A program made the position numbers and the translations under genes. From contig JAEZYP010000066.1 of NCBI GenBank assembly GCA_023418995.1, positions 1 to 59,995 of the forward strand: a stretch of 59,995 nucleotides of DNA. The letters run 5' to 3'. Under the pieces are notes generated by a model that saw only the letters and a list, made by a program, of their open reading frames with translations, ran no database searches and was not told where the DNA came from. This stretch comes from Bacillota bacterium (GTDB taxonomy: Bacteria > Bacillota > Clostridia > Oscillospirales > Acutalibacteraceae). The stretch's first letter is position 1. Every line of letters starts with the position of its first letter. Of this stretch, positions 46,825-55,796 are shown in pieces.

Positions 46825-49800
46825 TTATAAATATATTATTGGTAAGATTTTCGGGGATTTTATTGTTGTCCCCAAGACAGTAAGTCCACCTGCAGGCCAA
46901 GAAATATAATAAAATCCATCATAAGATGATGATGCAGAAACTTTAACGTCCCACCAAATTCGGACATGATTAGTTAATATAGGTGAGGAGCCAATCTGCG
47001 CTATGCCATAGTAATTATGATAACCATTATAACTGTCATTAAATACCAATGTATCGTTATAGTACCCACTTGAATGACAATATTGTAAATTTGCATGTTC
47101 AGCGGAAAAGGATAAATTAGGGGCATTCCAAAAATAGTCATTATTTGAGACCAAGACAGGATTATCAAGTTTGATGTCTAAACCAATTAAATCACGGTAC
47201 CACTCTGTGTCATAATTTGCCATTTTTAACCACCCACTGCCATCAGGATTAATAACCGAATCTTTGATTATACATTGCGTATCATGCTTTCCAAGTATTT
47301 GAATAGTAGCATCATACAATTTATCAAACTGAGCAAAATAAGTCGTATCGCTAGTGAGAGAGAAAGCTCTGCTTGCGTTAGTGTATCCGTCTGACCACTG
47401 CACAAATTTATACCCGCCATAAGGTATCGCATTAAGCGTAATCCATGTACCATACGGGTAGGTTCCGCCTCCTGTCACCGTGCCGCCTTCGCCGGCAATG
47501 ACCGTGACTGTGAAGGTATCAATGGCAAAGGAAGCTGTAATCGCCATGTCTTTTGTCACAGTAACTGACCTGCTCTCAATAGTTATGCCGTCACTCCATC
47601 CTGTGAAGTGATAATGGGCGCTTGGCACTGCTGTAAGCGTAACGGTCTTGCCATACTCGTATGTACCGCCTCCGGTGGTTGAACCTCCTGCCCCTGCTGT
47701 CGCAGTCACTGCAAAGGTATCAATTGAAAACCGTGCTGTTAAAGTCACATTTTGCGCAGCCGTAAAGGTACGTGTGGCAGTTGTTACGCCGTCGCTCCAT
47801 CCTGTAAAGTGATAGTGTTCATCTGGTGTCGCTGTCAGAGTAACGGCATCTCCGTACTGGTATTCGCCGCCGCCGGAAACCGTACCATTTGGTCCCGCGG
47901 TGGCGGTAACGGTGATGGTATCAATCGCGAAAGTTGCGGTTACTTCAATATTTTGCTCCGCGGTAAAAGTTCTGGTTGCGGCGTTCATGCCGTCGCTCCA
48001 TCCTGTAAAGTGATAGTGTTCATCTGGTGTCGCTGTCAGAGTAACGGCATCTCCGTACTGGTATTCGCTGCCGCCGGAAACCGTACCATTTGGTCCCGCG
48101 GTGGCGGTAACGGTGATGGTATCAATTGCGAAAGCTGCGGTTACTTCAATATTTTGCTCCGCGGTAAAGGTTCTGGTTGCGGTGGTCACGCCGTCGCTCC
48201 ATCCTGTGAAGTGATAGTGTTCATCTGGTGTCGCTGTCAGAGTAACGGTATCTCCGTACTGGTATTCGCCGCTGCCGGAAACCGTACCGTTTGGTCCCGC
48301 GGTGGCGGTAACGGTGACGGAATCAATGGCAAAGACGGCGCTTACCGTGGTATCCGCGCACAGCTCGTTAATTTCGTAGGTTGTTTCGGTTCCGATGGTA
48401 TTCCCGGTTTCATCTACCCAATTTATAAAATGATAATGCCTATCCGGAACAGCAGTTAAAGTTACCTTGCTCCCGGCATTGTATGTTCCGGTGCCTCTCA
48501 CAAAGCCATGAATGGCTTTAGCAACAACTTTATAAGTGTTCGGTTTTACGGTAACAGCCGCTTCGGCGGTAAAATTACCATCCTTTGTTGCTGCCGTAAT
48601 GGTTGCGGTACCAACGCCCAAAGCAATTACTTTTCCTGATTGCGTGACATAAGCAACATCTTCATTTGAGGAGGACCATAGTACGGTCTTAACCGTCGCA
48701 TTTTCCGGGTAGACTGTGGCGGTTAAGGTATCGCTCTTTCCTTGGGTAAGAGCTAACTCAGATGAACTGAGCTTTATTCCCGTCACAGAAATTATTACAG
48801 TGACCGAACATTGAGCGGTAACGCCGTTCTTTGTTGCGGCTGTAACAGTTGCCGTACCAGCACTCAAGGCGATTACTTTTCCGAATTGTGTAACATAAGC
48901 GACCTCTTCGTCGGAGGAAGACCAGGTTATCGTTTTGTCCGCAGCATCTTCCGGGTAGACTGTTGCGGTTACGCTTGCACTTTTACCCTCGGCAAGCGTA
49001 AGCTCGGAGGAGCTGAGTTTAATGCTCTCTGCCGGTATGATAACGGTTACCGCGCATTGAGCGGAAACACCGTCTTTTGTCGTTGCTGTAATGATTACGT
49101 TACCGACGCCTAAGGGAATCACTTTTCCTGATTGCGTGACATAAACAATATCTTCATTGGAGGAAGACCATGTGACCGTTTTGTCTGTTGCGTCTTCCGG
49201 ATATACTGTAGCGGTTAAGGTTTCATTTTTCCCTTGGGTAAGGGTAAGCGTGGAGGAACTGAGTTTGATGCTTGTTGCCGGTATGACGACGGTTACCGCG
49301 CATTGAGCGGAAACACCGTTTTTCGCGGTAGCTGTAATGGTTGCCGTTCCAATACTTAAGGCAATCACTTTTCCCGCCTGAGTAACATAAGCTACCTCTT
49401 CATTGGAGGAAGACCATGTGACAGTTTTGTTGGCTGCATCTTCCGGATAAATTGTTGCGGTTAAAGTTTTATTTTTCCCTTCAGCAAGGGTAAGTTCCGA
49501 AGAGCTGAGCTTAATACTCGTTACCGGATTATAGACCGTCACCGCGCATTGAGCGGAAATTCCGTCTCTCGTTGTGACCTTGATGATGGCTGTACCTGCG
49601 GCCATGGCGGTGACTTTCCCGTCCTGGTCCACATAAGCAACACTTTCATCCGAAGTAGACCATAGGATGGATTTGTTGGTTGCATCGGCAGGCGATATCG
49701 TAGCCGTTAAAGATTCGGATTGTCCTTTTTCCAGTGTTAGTTCGGGTTTATCCAGAGCAATGCCGGTTATAGGAACTGTTACGGTGATGATACATGTTGC

Positions 49801-50943
49801 GGTGTATCTGCCGTCCTTTGTTGTCGCTAATACAACAGCCGTTCCTTCATTTATAGCTGTTACAACGCCTGACGCATCCACGGTGCAGATGTTTTCGTCT
49901 GAGGAAGACCATATCACTTCCTTTTGCGAAGCGTCTTCCGGAGTCACAGTTGCCGTCAGCGTTTCCTTTCCGCCTTTTGCAAGCGATGCACTTGTTTTGT
50001 TTAGTTTAATTCCTGTTACAGGAGTAACCACCGTTACCTTGCATTCTGCGGTAAATTCTCCACCGATTGTTTTTACCGTTATAGTCGCGGTTCCGGTTGC
50101 TATAGCGGTTACTTTTCCGTTCTGGTCAACGGTACAAACCTCATTGTTGGAGCAAGACCATGCAATAGATTTGTTCGTTGCGTCGGCAGGGGATACCGTT
50201 GCGGTAAGAATTTCTGACTTTCCTTTCTCAAGCATGAGTTCGTTTTTGTTCAGGGATACGCGATATGCAGGAATAACTACGGTAACCGTACATTCGGCAG
50301 TTAATCCGCCGTCTTTGGTCGTTGCGGTCACGATAGCGGTTCCGGTATTTAAAGCAGTAACGTTACCGGATGAATCTACGGTACATACATTTTGATCGGA
50401 AGAAGACCATAAAACACCCTTCTGTGTGGCGCTTTGAGGGGTAATAATGGCGGTCAATGCTTCTTTCGTACCTTTTGCAAGCGTCATCGTTGTTTTATCT
50501 AGTTCAACGCCTGTTACGGAAGTGATGACAGTCACTTTACATTCCGCCGTAAATCCTCCGTCGTGTGTTATGGCTGTAATAGTAGCGGTGCCGTTTCCTT
50601 TCGCTGTGACTTTGCCGTTTTGATCAACAGTACAGATCTTACTGGAAGAAGTAATCCAGAAGATCTCCTGATCGTTTGCCTCTTCGGGAGAGACCGTTGC
50701 TGTCAACGTCTCCGATTCTCCGTATTCGAGCGTAAGATTTGTTTTGCTGAGCTGAATCCCCGTCACAGGGACGGATGGACCGGGGATACCACTGTCCTTT
50801 TTGCCGCCGCTGTCATAAGCTGAGTCCGCGTATGTATTTTCTGTTGAACCTTTCGCTGTTGCAAAGGTTAGAGAATTAGGCACAAAAGAGAATACCATAG
50901 ACACGGTCAGCAGCAGTGACAGCGCTTTTTTTCCGACTTTCAT
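46825..50943 (-). CDS. Large secreted adhesin: nine Big_2 and six InlB-type repeats
   Basis: A 1,372-residue exported protein. The signal peptide is VGKKALSLLLTVSMVFSF, with likely cleavage after TFATA. Nine Ig-like Big_2 domains of about 82 residues follow (LTLxxGxSexLTATvxPedAtnKxvxWSSS...), then six InlB B-repeat-like units of about 67 residues (VTATAGPNGTVSGxGEYQYG..HYHFTGWSDG). The last 160 residues are unique and Tyr/Asn-rich, a likely binding tip. There is no LPxTG or other sorting motif, so attachment to the cell or to the neighbouring Tad pilus is unresolved. AGGAGG lies 6 bases before the ATG, with a strong promoter. Confidence 0.9.
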   Translation of the reverse strand: MKVGKKALSLLLTVSMVFSFVPNSLTFATAKGSTENTYADSAYDSGGKKDSGIPGPSVPVTGIQLSKTNLTLEYGESETLTATVSPEEANDQEIFWITSSSKICTVDQNGKVTAKGNGTATITAITHDGGFTAECKVTVITSVTGVELDKTTMTLAKGTKEALTAIITPQSATQKGVLWSSSDQNVCTVDSSGNVTALNTGTAIVTATTKDGGLTAECTVTVVIPAYRVSLNKNELMLEKGKSEILTATVSPADATNKSIAWSCSNNEVCTVDQNGKVTAIATGTATITVKTIGGEFTAECKVTVVTPVTGIKLNKTSASLAKGGKETLTATVTPEDASQKEVIWSSSDENICTVDASGVVTAINEGTAVVLATTKDGRYTATCIITVTVPITGIALDKPELTLEKGQSESLTATISPADATNKSILWSTSDESVAYVDQDGKVTAMAAGTAIIKVTTRDGISAQCAVTVYNPVTSIKLSSSELTLAEGKNKTLTATIYPEDAANKTVTWSSSNEEVAYVTQAGKVIALSIGTATITATAKNGVSAQCAVTVVIPATSIKLSSSTLTLTQGKNETLTATVYPEDATDKTVTWSSSNEDIVYVTQSGKVIPLGVGNVIITATTKDGVSAQCAVTVIIPAESIKLSSSELTLAEGKSASVTATVYPEDAADKTITWSSSDEEVAYVTQFGKVIALSAGTATVTAATKNGVTAQCSVTVIISVTGIKLSSSELALTQGKSDTLTATVYPENATVKTVLWSSSNEDVAYVTQSGKVIALGVGTATITAATKDGNFTAEAAVTVKPNTYKVVAKAIHGFVRGTGTYNAGSKVTLTAVPDRHYHFINWVDETGNTIGTETTYEINELCADTTVSAVFAIDSVTVTATAGPNGTVSGSGEYQYGDTVTLTATPDEHYHFTGWSDGVTTATRTFTAEQNIEVTAAFAIDTITVTATAGPNGTVSGGSEYQYGDAVTLTATPDEHYHFTGWSDGMNAATRTFTAEQNIEVTATFAIDTITVTATAGPNGTVSGGGEYQYGDAVTLTATPDEHYHFTGWSDGVTTATRTFTAAQNVTLTARFSIDTFAVTATAGAGGSTTGGGTYEYGKTVTLTAVPSAHYHFTGWSDGITIESRSVTVTKDMAITASFAIDTFTVTVIAGEGGTVTGGGTYPYGTWITLNAIPYGGYKFVQWSDGYTNASRAFSLTSDTTYFAQFDKLYDATIQILGKHDTQCIIKDSVINPDGSGWLKMANYDTEWYRDLIGLDIKLDNPVLVSNNDYFWNAPNLSFSAEHANLQYCHSSGYYNDTLVFNDSYNGYHNYYGIAQIGSSPILTNHVRIWWDVKVSASSSYDGFYYISWPAGGLTVLGTTIKSPKILPIIYL
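47770..48390 (-). repeat. Three near-identical 201-bp tandem DNA repeats
   Basis: The InlB-type units 2-4 of the large adhesin are almost identical at DNA level. The marker TCCGTACTGG starts at 47851, 48052 and 48253, exactly 201 bp (67 codons) apart. In-frame repeats of this kind expand and contract by recombination, giving protein length variants. Confidence 0.85.
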
Positions 50944-50986
50944 TTTAAACCTCCTCAAATTTCCCTAAAGATAAATATTTTACTCA

Positions 50987-51015
50987 ATATTACATTTTTG
51001 CTTGTTTATTGTCAA
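50987..51015 (-). promoter_or_regulatory. Promoter of the large adhesin gene
   Basis: TTGACA (51015-51010) and TAATAT (50992-50987) on the minus strand are 17 bp apart, 43 bp before the start codon. The large adhesin is therefore transcribed on its own as well as by any read-through from the Tad operon. Confidence 0.8.
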
Positions 51016-51092
51016 TGGTGAATTATAACTTTTGTCGAATTTCCGTCTATTTTGTAATAATACACAAAGATTAAAGGCTGCAGTTGGAGCTG

Positions 51093-51135
51093 TGCGCACC
51101 GGCGCTTACACGCCGGCCGATACGGTTCCAGGTTT
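51093..51135 (-). repeat. 43-bp copy of the helicase gene 5' region
   Basis: This segment matches 46481-46523 at 41 of 43 positions. The 46.5-kb copy lies inside the helicase gene and encodes part of the segment ETWNRVGRRVNAGAHGIP; the copy here has no coding role. It marks the scar of a duplication or insertion that placed the large adhesin gene between the smaller adhesin and the helicase. Confidence 0.85.
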
Positions 51136-51137
51136 AG

Positions 51138-51167
51138 AGGAGCAGCCGGATTGCTCCGGCTGCTCCT
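51138..51167 (-). terminator. Hairpin after the TadE-like adhesin gene (duplicated)
   Basis: AGGAGCAGCCGGA (51138-51150) pairs perfectly with TCCGGCTGCTCCT (51155-51167) over TTGC. It lacks a T-run but sits right after the gene ending at 51184. Its centre matches the hairpin at 46747-46768 in 21 of 22 bases. Confidence 0.65.
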
Positions 51168-51183
51168 GGTCGGTAGTTGTTCG

Positions 51184-53598
51184 TTAATAAACATAATAAT
51201 AAGTGTCTATGTCCGTGTAGACAAAGGTTATCGTTTTACGGCTGATGCTTTTTACGGTACCAAACATTAAATAGCCATAGTCTGCGTTTGATCTATCTCC
51301 GTTATAGCAAAAACAGCCCCAATCCCCAACACTGTAGCTGCAACAATCCTTCCAGTTTTTTGCGTCGGATAAATCGTAATAATCATCTCCATAGCAGGAT
51401 GCAAGATATCCTGCGCGCCGGACTCCCTTCGAATATTCACAATCTTCCGTCAGTAGCACCTGATAAACAATCGCGCCAACCTTCTGCGTCTCTGTTGTCG
51501 TGTCAGTTTGGTAGCCAATTGTTTTCGTCGCACTGGTAATCGCCGAAGCGCCTAACTCGTTTTGTCCCTGAACACCCAATGTATAGCTGCGTTTTGCGCC
51601 GGAATGCTTATACGTATATTTGTCATACTTGTCGGAATTATCATACTCCGTTTTTAAGGTGTAGCTTTGACCGCCGCTATAGTTAAATTGATAGGAGGTC
51701 GTTGTGGTAGAACCAACGTATACGCCATCGATATACACATTATACCGGAACTGCGTGCTGGTTGTCCCCTGTGTGGATGCAGGCCACGACACGGTAATCA
51801 TACCACTGTTGTTGCAGGTCACCTTGAGAGAGGCCGGTGCGGTTGGGAAGGTAACTTTTTGCTTGAATTTTGCTGTAAGCGTTATATTCTCAGTGACGAC
51901 ATAATTCCTTACAGCGTGGGTGTTTCCGTCAGACCATTCCACAAAATCATAATCGGAGTTAGCCGTTGCGGTTAATGTGATGACAGTGCCATATGGATAG
52001 GTGCCGCCGCCGGTTGCTCTTCCGCCGGTTTCGGCATTCACCGTCACGGTAAACATATCAATTGCAAAGTTAGCGGTTATGGTCACATCGGAGCTGAGAT
52101 TATTGATCACATAGGTAGGAGTCCAGCCGATTACGTTTCCGGCAGAATCCGTCCAGTTTACAAAATGGTAGTGCGGATCCGGAATTGCTGTAAGTGTAAC
52201 CGTGCTTCCTGCATCGTGTACGCCGCCGCCCAGAACACGACCATGTTCTGCGTTCACGGTAATACAATAGGTCTTCGGCTTAACGGTTACCGTACAGACT
52301 GCGGTGTGCTGCCCATCTGCCGTGGTCGCGGATACCGTTGCAATTCCCCGCTTTACCGCAATAACCTTGCCGCCCTGATCAACTGTACAGACGGTATCAT
52401 CTGAGGATGCCCAAAGCACGGTTGGATTCGTAACATTTTCAGGAGTAATGGTTGCTGTCAGGGTCTCGGTAGTTTCCTCGAGGAGGGTTAATTCTGTCTT
52501 GTTTAGAGAAATTCCGGCAGTTGAAATGACAACCGTAACCTCGCATTGATCGGTAAAATTGCCGTCCTTCGTGGTTACGCTGACAATGGAAGTCCCGGCA
52601 TTGACCGCCAAAACTTTTCCAGCCTGGTTTACCGTGCAGACTGAGCCGTCAGAGGATGCCCAGAGAAGCTCTTTGTTTGTGGCGTCCTCCGGCGTAACGG
52701 CTGCCGTGAGTGTTTCGCTTGCACCCTTTTCCAGAGTCAGGTACGACTTGTTCAGACTGACGCCGGTAACCGGGCTAACAACGGTAATGTCACACAGCGC
52801 AATTCCGCTGCCGTTTTTTGCCGCTGCAATGATCGTGGATTTCCCGACATCTCGCGCCGTTACCGTTCCGGTCTGGTCGACCGAACAAATGCCTGGATTT
52901 GTAGCTGTCCATGAAAGGGATGTATTGGCGTTTTCAGGCGTAACGGTCGCCGTTAGAGTTTCAATGGCGCCTTTTGTAAGGGTCAGCGCTGTTTCATCCA
53001 TTTTTACTCCGGTCGCTTCCTTGTCGGGCAGCTCTCCGCCGCCGGTTTCGGTCAGTGGGCCCCTCTGGGAATATCCGCCGGAGGCCTCCATGTTGATTAC
53101 CATCGGCGGCAGCGATTTCCAGCCAAAAGATAACGGTACAGTAAGCGTATAAGTAGCACTACCGGTAAACTGCGACGTATCACCCGCATCGGTTGGAGCA
53201 AATTCCGTATTTTCAATATCAACATGTAACTCCGAGATACGATATTCCATTGTCCCATTCGTTGTTTTTTCATGACCGGTACCGCTGCCTTTCGTATGGA
53301 GCTGCTTATCCAGCTGCTCATAGAGATTTCCGACATTCACATCATCGGTCCAGCTCGTTTCGGAGAGTTTGTAACCACCGGAATATCCCTCCCGAAGCCC
53401 GTTGTACAAATAGTTGTAATTGTCGGTACAAACCTGCGTGATTCCGGCTTGTACTGCATTACGGGTTTTCAGCACGATGATCTGAAGGCGGATAAATTCA
53501 AAGCCCGCGGTTGCCGTTATAAGCAAAACCATGGCGATTATGACAGCCCAGATCGGAAAGCTGCCCTTCTTATCTTTTAATATTTTTTTTATTTCCAA
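51184..53598 (-). CDS. TadE-like pseudopilin fused to Ig-like/InlB-type adhesin
   Basis: An 804-residue product. The N-terminus (ILKDKKGSFPIWAVIIAMVL, then LITATAGFEFIRLQIIVLKT) is a TadE/TadG-type pseudopilin helix, with the pilin-like globular region to about residue 200. Three Big_2 domains, two InlB-type repeats (NAEHGRVLGG, NAETGGRATGGGTYPYG) and a fibronectin-III-like domain (about 600-710) follow, with a Cys/Tyr-rich end. This looks like a tip adhesin carried by a minor pilin. The start is probably a TTG at 53598, overlapping the DUF4320 gene by 10 bp. The family repeats match those of the larger adhesin. Confidence 0.8.
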   Translation of the reverse strand: MEIKKILKDKKGSFPIWAVIIAMVLLITATAGFEFIRLQIIVLKTRNAVQAGITQVCTDNYNYLYNGLREGYSGGYKLSETSWTDDVNVGNLYEQLDKQLHTKGSGTGHEKTTNGTMEYRISELHVDIENTEFAPTDAGDTSQFTGSATYTLTVPLSFGWKSLPPMVINMEASGGYSQRGPLTETGGGELPDKEATGVKMDETALTLTKGAIETLTATVTPENANTSLSWTATNPGICSVDQTGTVTARDVGKSTIIAAAKNGSGIALCDITVVSPVTGVSLNKSYLTLEKGASETLTAAVTPEDATNKELLWASSDGSVCTVNQAGKVLAVNAGTSIVSVTTKDGNFTDQCEVTVVISTAGISLNKTELTLLEETTETLTATITPENVTNPTVLWASSDDTVCTVDQGGKVIAVKRGIATVSATTADGQHTAVCTVTVKPKTYCITVNAEHGRVLGGGVHDAGSTVTLTAIPDPHYHFVNWTDSAGNVIGWTPTYVINNLSSDVTITANFAIDMFTVTVNAETGGRATGGGTYPYGTVITLTATANSDYDFVEWSDGNTHAVRNYVVTENITLTAKFKQKVTFPTAPASLKVTCNNSGMITVSWPASTQGTTSTQFRYNVYIDGVYVGSTTTTSYQFNYSGGQSYTLKTEYDNSDKYDKYTYKHSGAKRSYTLGVQGQNELGASAITSATKTIGYQTDTTTETQKVGAIVYQVLLTEDCEYSKGVRRAGYLASCYGDDYYDLSDAKNWKDCCSYSVGDWGCFCYNGDRSNADYGYLMFGTVKSISRKTITFVYTDIDTYYYVY

Positions 53599-53981
53599 TA
53601 GACTTCCGACCTTTCTGTAGCTTTTCCTGTAATGGTTACAGGGAATGATCCCATACCGCCGAATAATCCGATGTTTTTCGTAACGGAACACGCAACCGAA
53701 ATTTCATCATTCAGCTGAATATGTCCGCTTTTTGACCAGGTAATAGCAGGGGAAAGATGATAGGTTTCATTGAGCTTTCGGGTTCTTTTATCTGTTTCGT
53801 CCCCAACTTCACCCGAAATGGCGGCAACCCGGCACAGCTCGGAAGCATAGGTATCCAGCTTCTGTTTTTCAATAAAAACAGGAAAGAGGCGCATGGCGAA
53901 AGCGATGATAAACATTGAAATAAAAATGATTACGGCAATGCTCACCACCACTTCTCCGCGATTGGATTTTAAAATACTCAT
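53589..53981 (-). CDS. DUF4320/TadE-like minor pseudopilin
   Basis: A 130-residue protein with the pseudopilin layout: a short basic leader (SILKSNRGE), a hydrophobic helix (VVVSIAVIIFISMFIIAFAM) and a globular strand-rich remainder. The pattern FPVFIEKQKLDTYASELCRV is typical of DUF4320 proteins in Clostridia. The position after tadC and before the adhesin-pseudopilin corresponds to tadE/tadF. The ATG at 53981 has GGAGG 9 bases upstream. Confidence 0.78.
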   Translation of the reverse strand: MSILKSNRGEVVVSIAVIIFISMFIIAFAMRLFPVFIEKQKLDTYASELCRVAAISGEVGDETDKRTRKLNETYHLSPAITWSKSGHIQLNDEISVACSVTKNIGLFGGMGSFPVTITGKATERSEVYWK

Positions 53982-53994
53982 TGCCATATCCTCC

Positions 53995-54867
53995 TTAGAA
54001 CAATTTTTCCATCGAACCGAAAAGCTGTACGCCGATTACTACAAAATACATTAGCATAAAACAGCCCAGCATAAGGAAGGAAAATACCTTTACCTTACCC
54101 GGGCGTTTCATAGCGGTCATTTTAAGCTTTTGTATTTCCAGCTGTTTAAAATCGTGAGAAAGCATTTCAAAGTGGCTTACATTGTTATCGCCGTGCAAGA
54201 CGCCGACAAGACCGCGCACGACTTCGCTTAACATGGTGCTGTCAATTTTGGATTCTAAACGGATCAGTGCTTTTTCGTGGGAACCTGATTTCATGTCCGC
54301 GATCGTAATATCGAGCTCTTTACGGAACATTTTACCCGCGCTCGCCTTATAGCCCTCCAGCATAGAAAGGACATCTCGGCTTGCGTTCAGCTCCTGTGTA
54401 ATGGTCGCGACAAATCTTGGTAGCTCATCTTCAATCTCTTCCCGCTTTTTCTTCATGAGCTTTTCCGCTTCGTTTAGGTTTTCAAACAGTGAATTGAGCG
54501 CCCAGACTAAAAAAAGGGGAACCATTATGGGGAACGCGATACAGGCGGGAATTGCGATCACAATCTTGGAAGCAAAGCTGACGATTATCTTTGCGTAATA
54601 CGTTTCCGGAGTCAGAGAAATGCCCGCATTTTTGAGGATAATCTCCATTTTACGCCGTTTATAATCATTCAGTTTAATATGTTTGGAAAGCCTTGACGCC
54701 AATCGAAAGGTAATCGCCTGCAGATGATGAGTGCCTTTTTTCTCCCGTTGGATAATGTTCAGCGCCGCCCGGGTGCTCGCCAGCTTGGGGATTCGCACCA
54801 GATCGCAGAGGACCAGAAAGATACCGAAGAACAGAAAGCAAAAGAACGGTATGATAATCAGCGGCAT
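53995..54867 (-). CDS. tadC: Tad pilus inner-membrane protein TadC
   Basis: A 290-residue type II secretion F-like membrane protein with helices at the N-terminus (IIIPFFCFLFFGIFLVLCDL), mid-protein (KIVIAIPACIAFPIMVPLFL) and C-terminus (SFLMLGCFMLMYFVVIGVQL). The core ELPRFVATITQELNASRDVL is typical of the GspF/TadC family. It should form the platform complex with TadB, driven by TadA. AGGAGG lies 7 bases before the ATG at 54867, only 4 bp after the tadB stop. Confidence 0.82.
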   Translation of the reverse strand: MPLIIIPFFCFLFFGIFLVLCDLVRIPKLASTRAALNIIQREKKGTHHLQAITFRLASRLSKHIKLNDYKRRKMEIILKNAGISLTPETYYAKIIVSFASKIVIAIPACIAFPIMVPLFLVWALNSLFENLNEAEKLMKKKREEIEDELPRFVATITQELNASRDVLSMLEGYKASAGKMFRKELDITIADMKSGSHEKALIRLESKIDSTMLSEVVRGLVGVLHGDNNVSHFEMLSHDFKQLEIQKLKMTAMKRPGKVKVFSFLMLGCFMLMYFVVIGVQLFGSMEKLF

Positions 54868-54871
54868 AAAT

Positions 54872-55795
54872 TTACCTCCTGTATTCAATTGGCCTTGTGT
54901 TGCGGATTACCGCGGTTAATGATACAAACAGTACCAGTGCGGAAACGGTCAGGGTTATCTGACCGATGGGAGTATAGATTAAGGTGCGGAACCATTCCGG
55001 ATTCTGATATCGAATCAAGGGAATGTTTGCAATGAGCAGAGCGCCCATGGTGATAACCTCCTTCATTGGCTCATACATTAAGTATTCCAGATCACCGGAC
55101 ACAATCCGAACATCAGAAAGCTTGCTGACAATTGGTAACAACGTGCTTTTCAGGTTTCGGTTGTTTTGACATAGAATCATGGCATCGCACCATTCCTGAA
55201 AGACCGTGTTGTCGATGGCGGGTTTCATTTCTTCCAGAAGCTGAGAAATATCGGCATTGATCATTTCGGCTTGCGTCAAAAGCTTTTCAAAAACTTCTTT
55301 AACAGGAGAATTCAAATAGTCGAGATTTTCCTGAACGGAGGTTAAAAAATCCTCCGTCCGGATATAAGTGGACGAAATAACCGACAACGCTACTTCGAGC
55401 TCTCCGTTCAGCTCTTTTCGAAACTTTGACGCAGAGAACAGTATATAAAGGAAAGGAAGAAGGGCAAGGCCGACTGCCAGAACCGGAAGAATAAATAGAT
55501 TTGCCATTATTCCCGCAATCAGGACGCCGGTAACGAAAAGAACGAGGGATGCCATGCAAATTGCGGGGAAATGGTCACTTCGATGAGTGATTTCCAGAAT
55601 ATCTCTGGATTCCCGAATGATGAGACGAATGCCGCGCAGCTTCCGGGGCTTTAGGCTCTGCTTAATCTGTTGCCTGATCTTTACTTTTCGGCGTGAATGA
55701 GCCAGATTAGTGATCAATTGCAGAGGTGAGATTTGAACCAGTATCAGTAAACCGGCAGCCATAGAGAAAAAAGCGACAAGATATAGAAAATCCAT
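54872..55795 (-). CDS. tadB: Tad pilus inner-membrane protein TadB
   Basis: A 307-residue membrane protein with an N-terminal helix (FLYLVAFFSMAAGLLILVQI), a central hairpin of helices (ICMASLVLFVTGVLIAGIMA, LFILPVLAVGLALLPFLYIL) and a C-terminal helix (IGQITLTVSALVLFVSLTAV). The cytoplasmic part FRKELNGELEVALSVISSTY resembles TadB/GspF. GGAGGTG lies 8 bases before the ATG, which directly follows the tadA stop. TadB and TadC together form the pilus platform. Confidence 0.82.
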   Translation of the reverse strand: MDFLYLVAFFSMAAGLLILVQISPLQLITNLAHSRRKVKIRQQIKQSLKPRKLRGIRLIIRESRDILEITHRSDHFPAICMASLVLFVTGVLIAGIMANLFILPVLAVGLALLPFLYILFSASKFRKELNGELEVALSVISSTYIRTEDFLTSVQENLDYLNSPVKEVFEKLLTQAEMINADISQLLEEMKPAIDNTVFQEWCDAMILCQNNRNLKSTLLPIVSKLSDVRIVSGDLEYLMYEPMKEVITMGALLIANIPLIRYQNPEWFRTLIYTPIGQITLTVSALVLFVSLTAVIRNTRPIEYRR

Positions 55796-55796
55796 A

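Noticed and set aside
47752..50395. Long plus-strand open frames with repeated sequence across the large adhesin gene
   Set aside because: The apparent repeats simply mirror the tandem Big_2 and InlB-type domains of the real minus-strand gene.
47770..50900. Regularly spaced repeats, considered as a CRISPR-like array
   Set aside because: Units of 201 and about 246 bp are in frame with protein domains, there are no short identical repeats with unique spacers, and no cas genes are present.
46825..50943. Sortase (LPxTG) anchoring of the large adhesin
   Set aside because: The C-terminus ends in a Gly/Leu/Ile-rich stretch without LPxTG, a hydrophobic tail or a basic end, so sortase attachment is not supported.
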